Both the position numbers and the translations under genes were made by a program. This document shows, piece by piece, positions 6,324 through 6,412 of a stretch of DNA of 6,412 nucleotides. How positions within the stretch are numbered: position 1 is the first letter of the stretch; each line of letters starts with the position of its first letter. The notes under the pieces were generated by a model. It was given only the letters and a program-made list of their open reading frames with translations. It did not search any database and was not told the origin of the DNA. Source of the stretch: JOPF133 sp052144935 (GTDB lineage Bacteria; Acidobacteriota; Terriglobia; Bryobacterales; Bryobacteraceae). Location of the stretch: assembly GCA_052144935.1 (NCBI GenBank), contig JBKQPR010000127.1, positions 1-6,412 on the forward strand, written 5' to 3'.

Positions 6324-6387
6324 GGTTCCGCGGCGCGCGGAAGCCGGTCAGCAGATACGGCCTGTTCGCCGCGGAATCGAGTAAACC
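6315..6387. repeat. 21-bp imperfect inverted repeat
   Basis: Arms 6315-6335 and 6367-6387 are complementary at 19 of 21 positions around a 31-nt loop. Both mismatches become G-U pairs in plus-strand RNA, so the transcript would form an unbroken 21-bp stem. The core is TTCCGCGGCG with CGCCGCGGAA. No T-run follows. A further TAAACCGC at 6399-6406 repeats the start of the outer part of the right arm. It may be a structured RNA or the edge of an element that continues beyond the window. Confidence 0.6.
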
Positions 6388-6412
6388 GCGCGTTGAACTA
6401 AACCGCAGGCTG

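Overview
The window is GC-rich chromosomal DNA from a bacterium. Base composition, the tandem DHA2 exporters, the M50 peptidase with a helical-repeat tail, and a decayed gene whose protein resembles hypothetical proteins I associate with Acidobacteriota (Solibacter/Bryobacter-like) together suggest a soil acidobacterium or a relative. The taxonomic call is inference from recollection, not from any search.

Layout. Positions 1-244 hold no gene but contain two abutting long hairpins: a perfect 23-bp inverted repeat with A5/T5 ends, then a long imperfect one. The only plus-strand gene (245-1237) encodes a 330-aa membrane M50-type metallopeptidase (HEAGH plus a downstream SDG motif) with a TPR-like C-terminal half. 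Positions 1238-1540 lie between convergent genes and hold nothing recognisable.

Everything from 1541 to 6031 is on the minus strand. In transcription order it is: a decayed small helix-turn-helix-like gene (6031 to about 5437, broken by two frameshifts); a 520-aa DHA2/EmrB-type MFS exporter (5336-3774); a second 511-aa DHA2 exporter (3684-2149); an intact YefM/Phd-family antitoxin (2083-1796); and its partner toxin, a YoeB-family RNase, as a pseudogene (1800-1541). The toxin has lost its ATG and has a stop plus a frame discrepancy in mid-gene.

From 6032 to the end there is no intact gene. This part holds two near-identical palindromes (CGGGACAT half-sites) just upstream of the decayed gene, a perfect 19-bp tandem duplication, and a 21-bp imperfect inverted repeat at the right edge.

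Functionally, the two exporters are co-directional and probably co-transcribed, and likely pump small lipophilic or toxic compounds. No EmrA-type membrane-fusion protein or outer-membrane channel is present. The toxin-antitoxin pair and the helix-turn-helix-like gene look like accessory genes in decay. I see no convincing new multigene system. The most interesting signals are the orphaned antitoxin, the paired palindromes, the M50-helical repeat fusion and the long hairpins at both ends.
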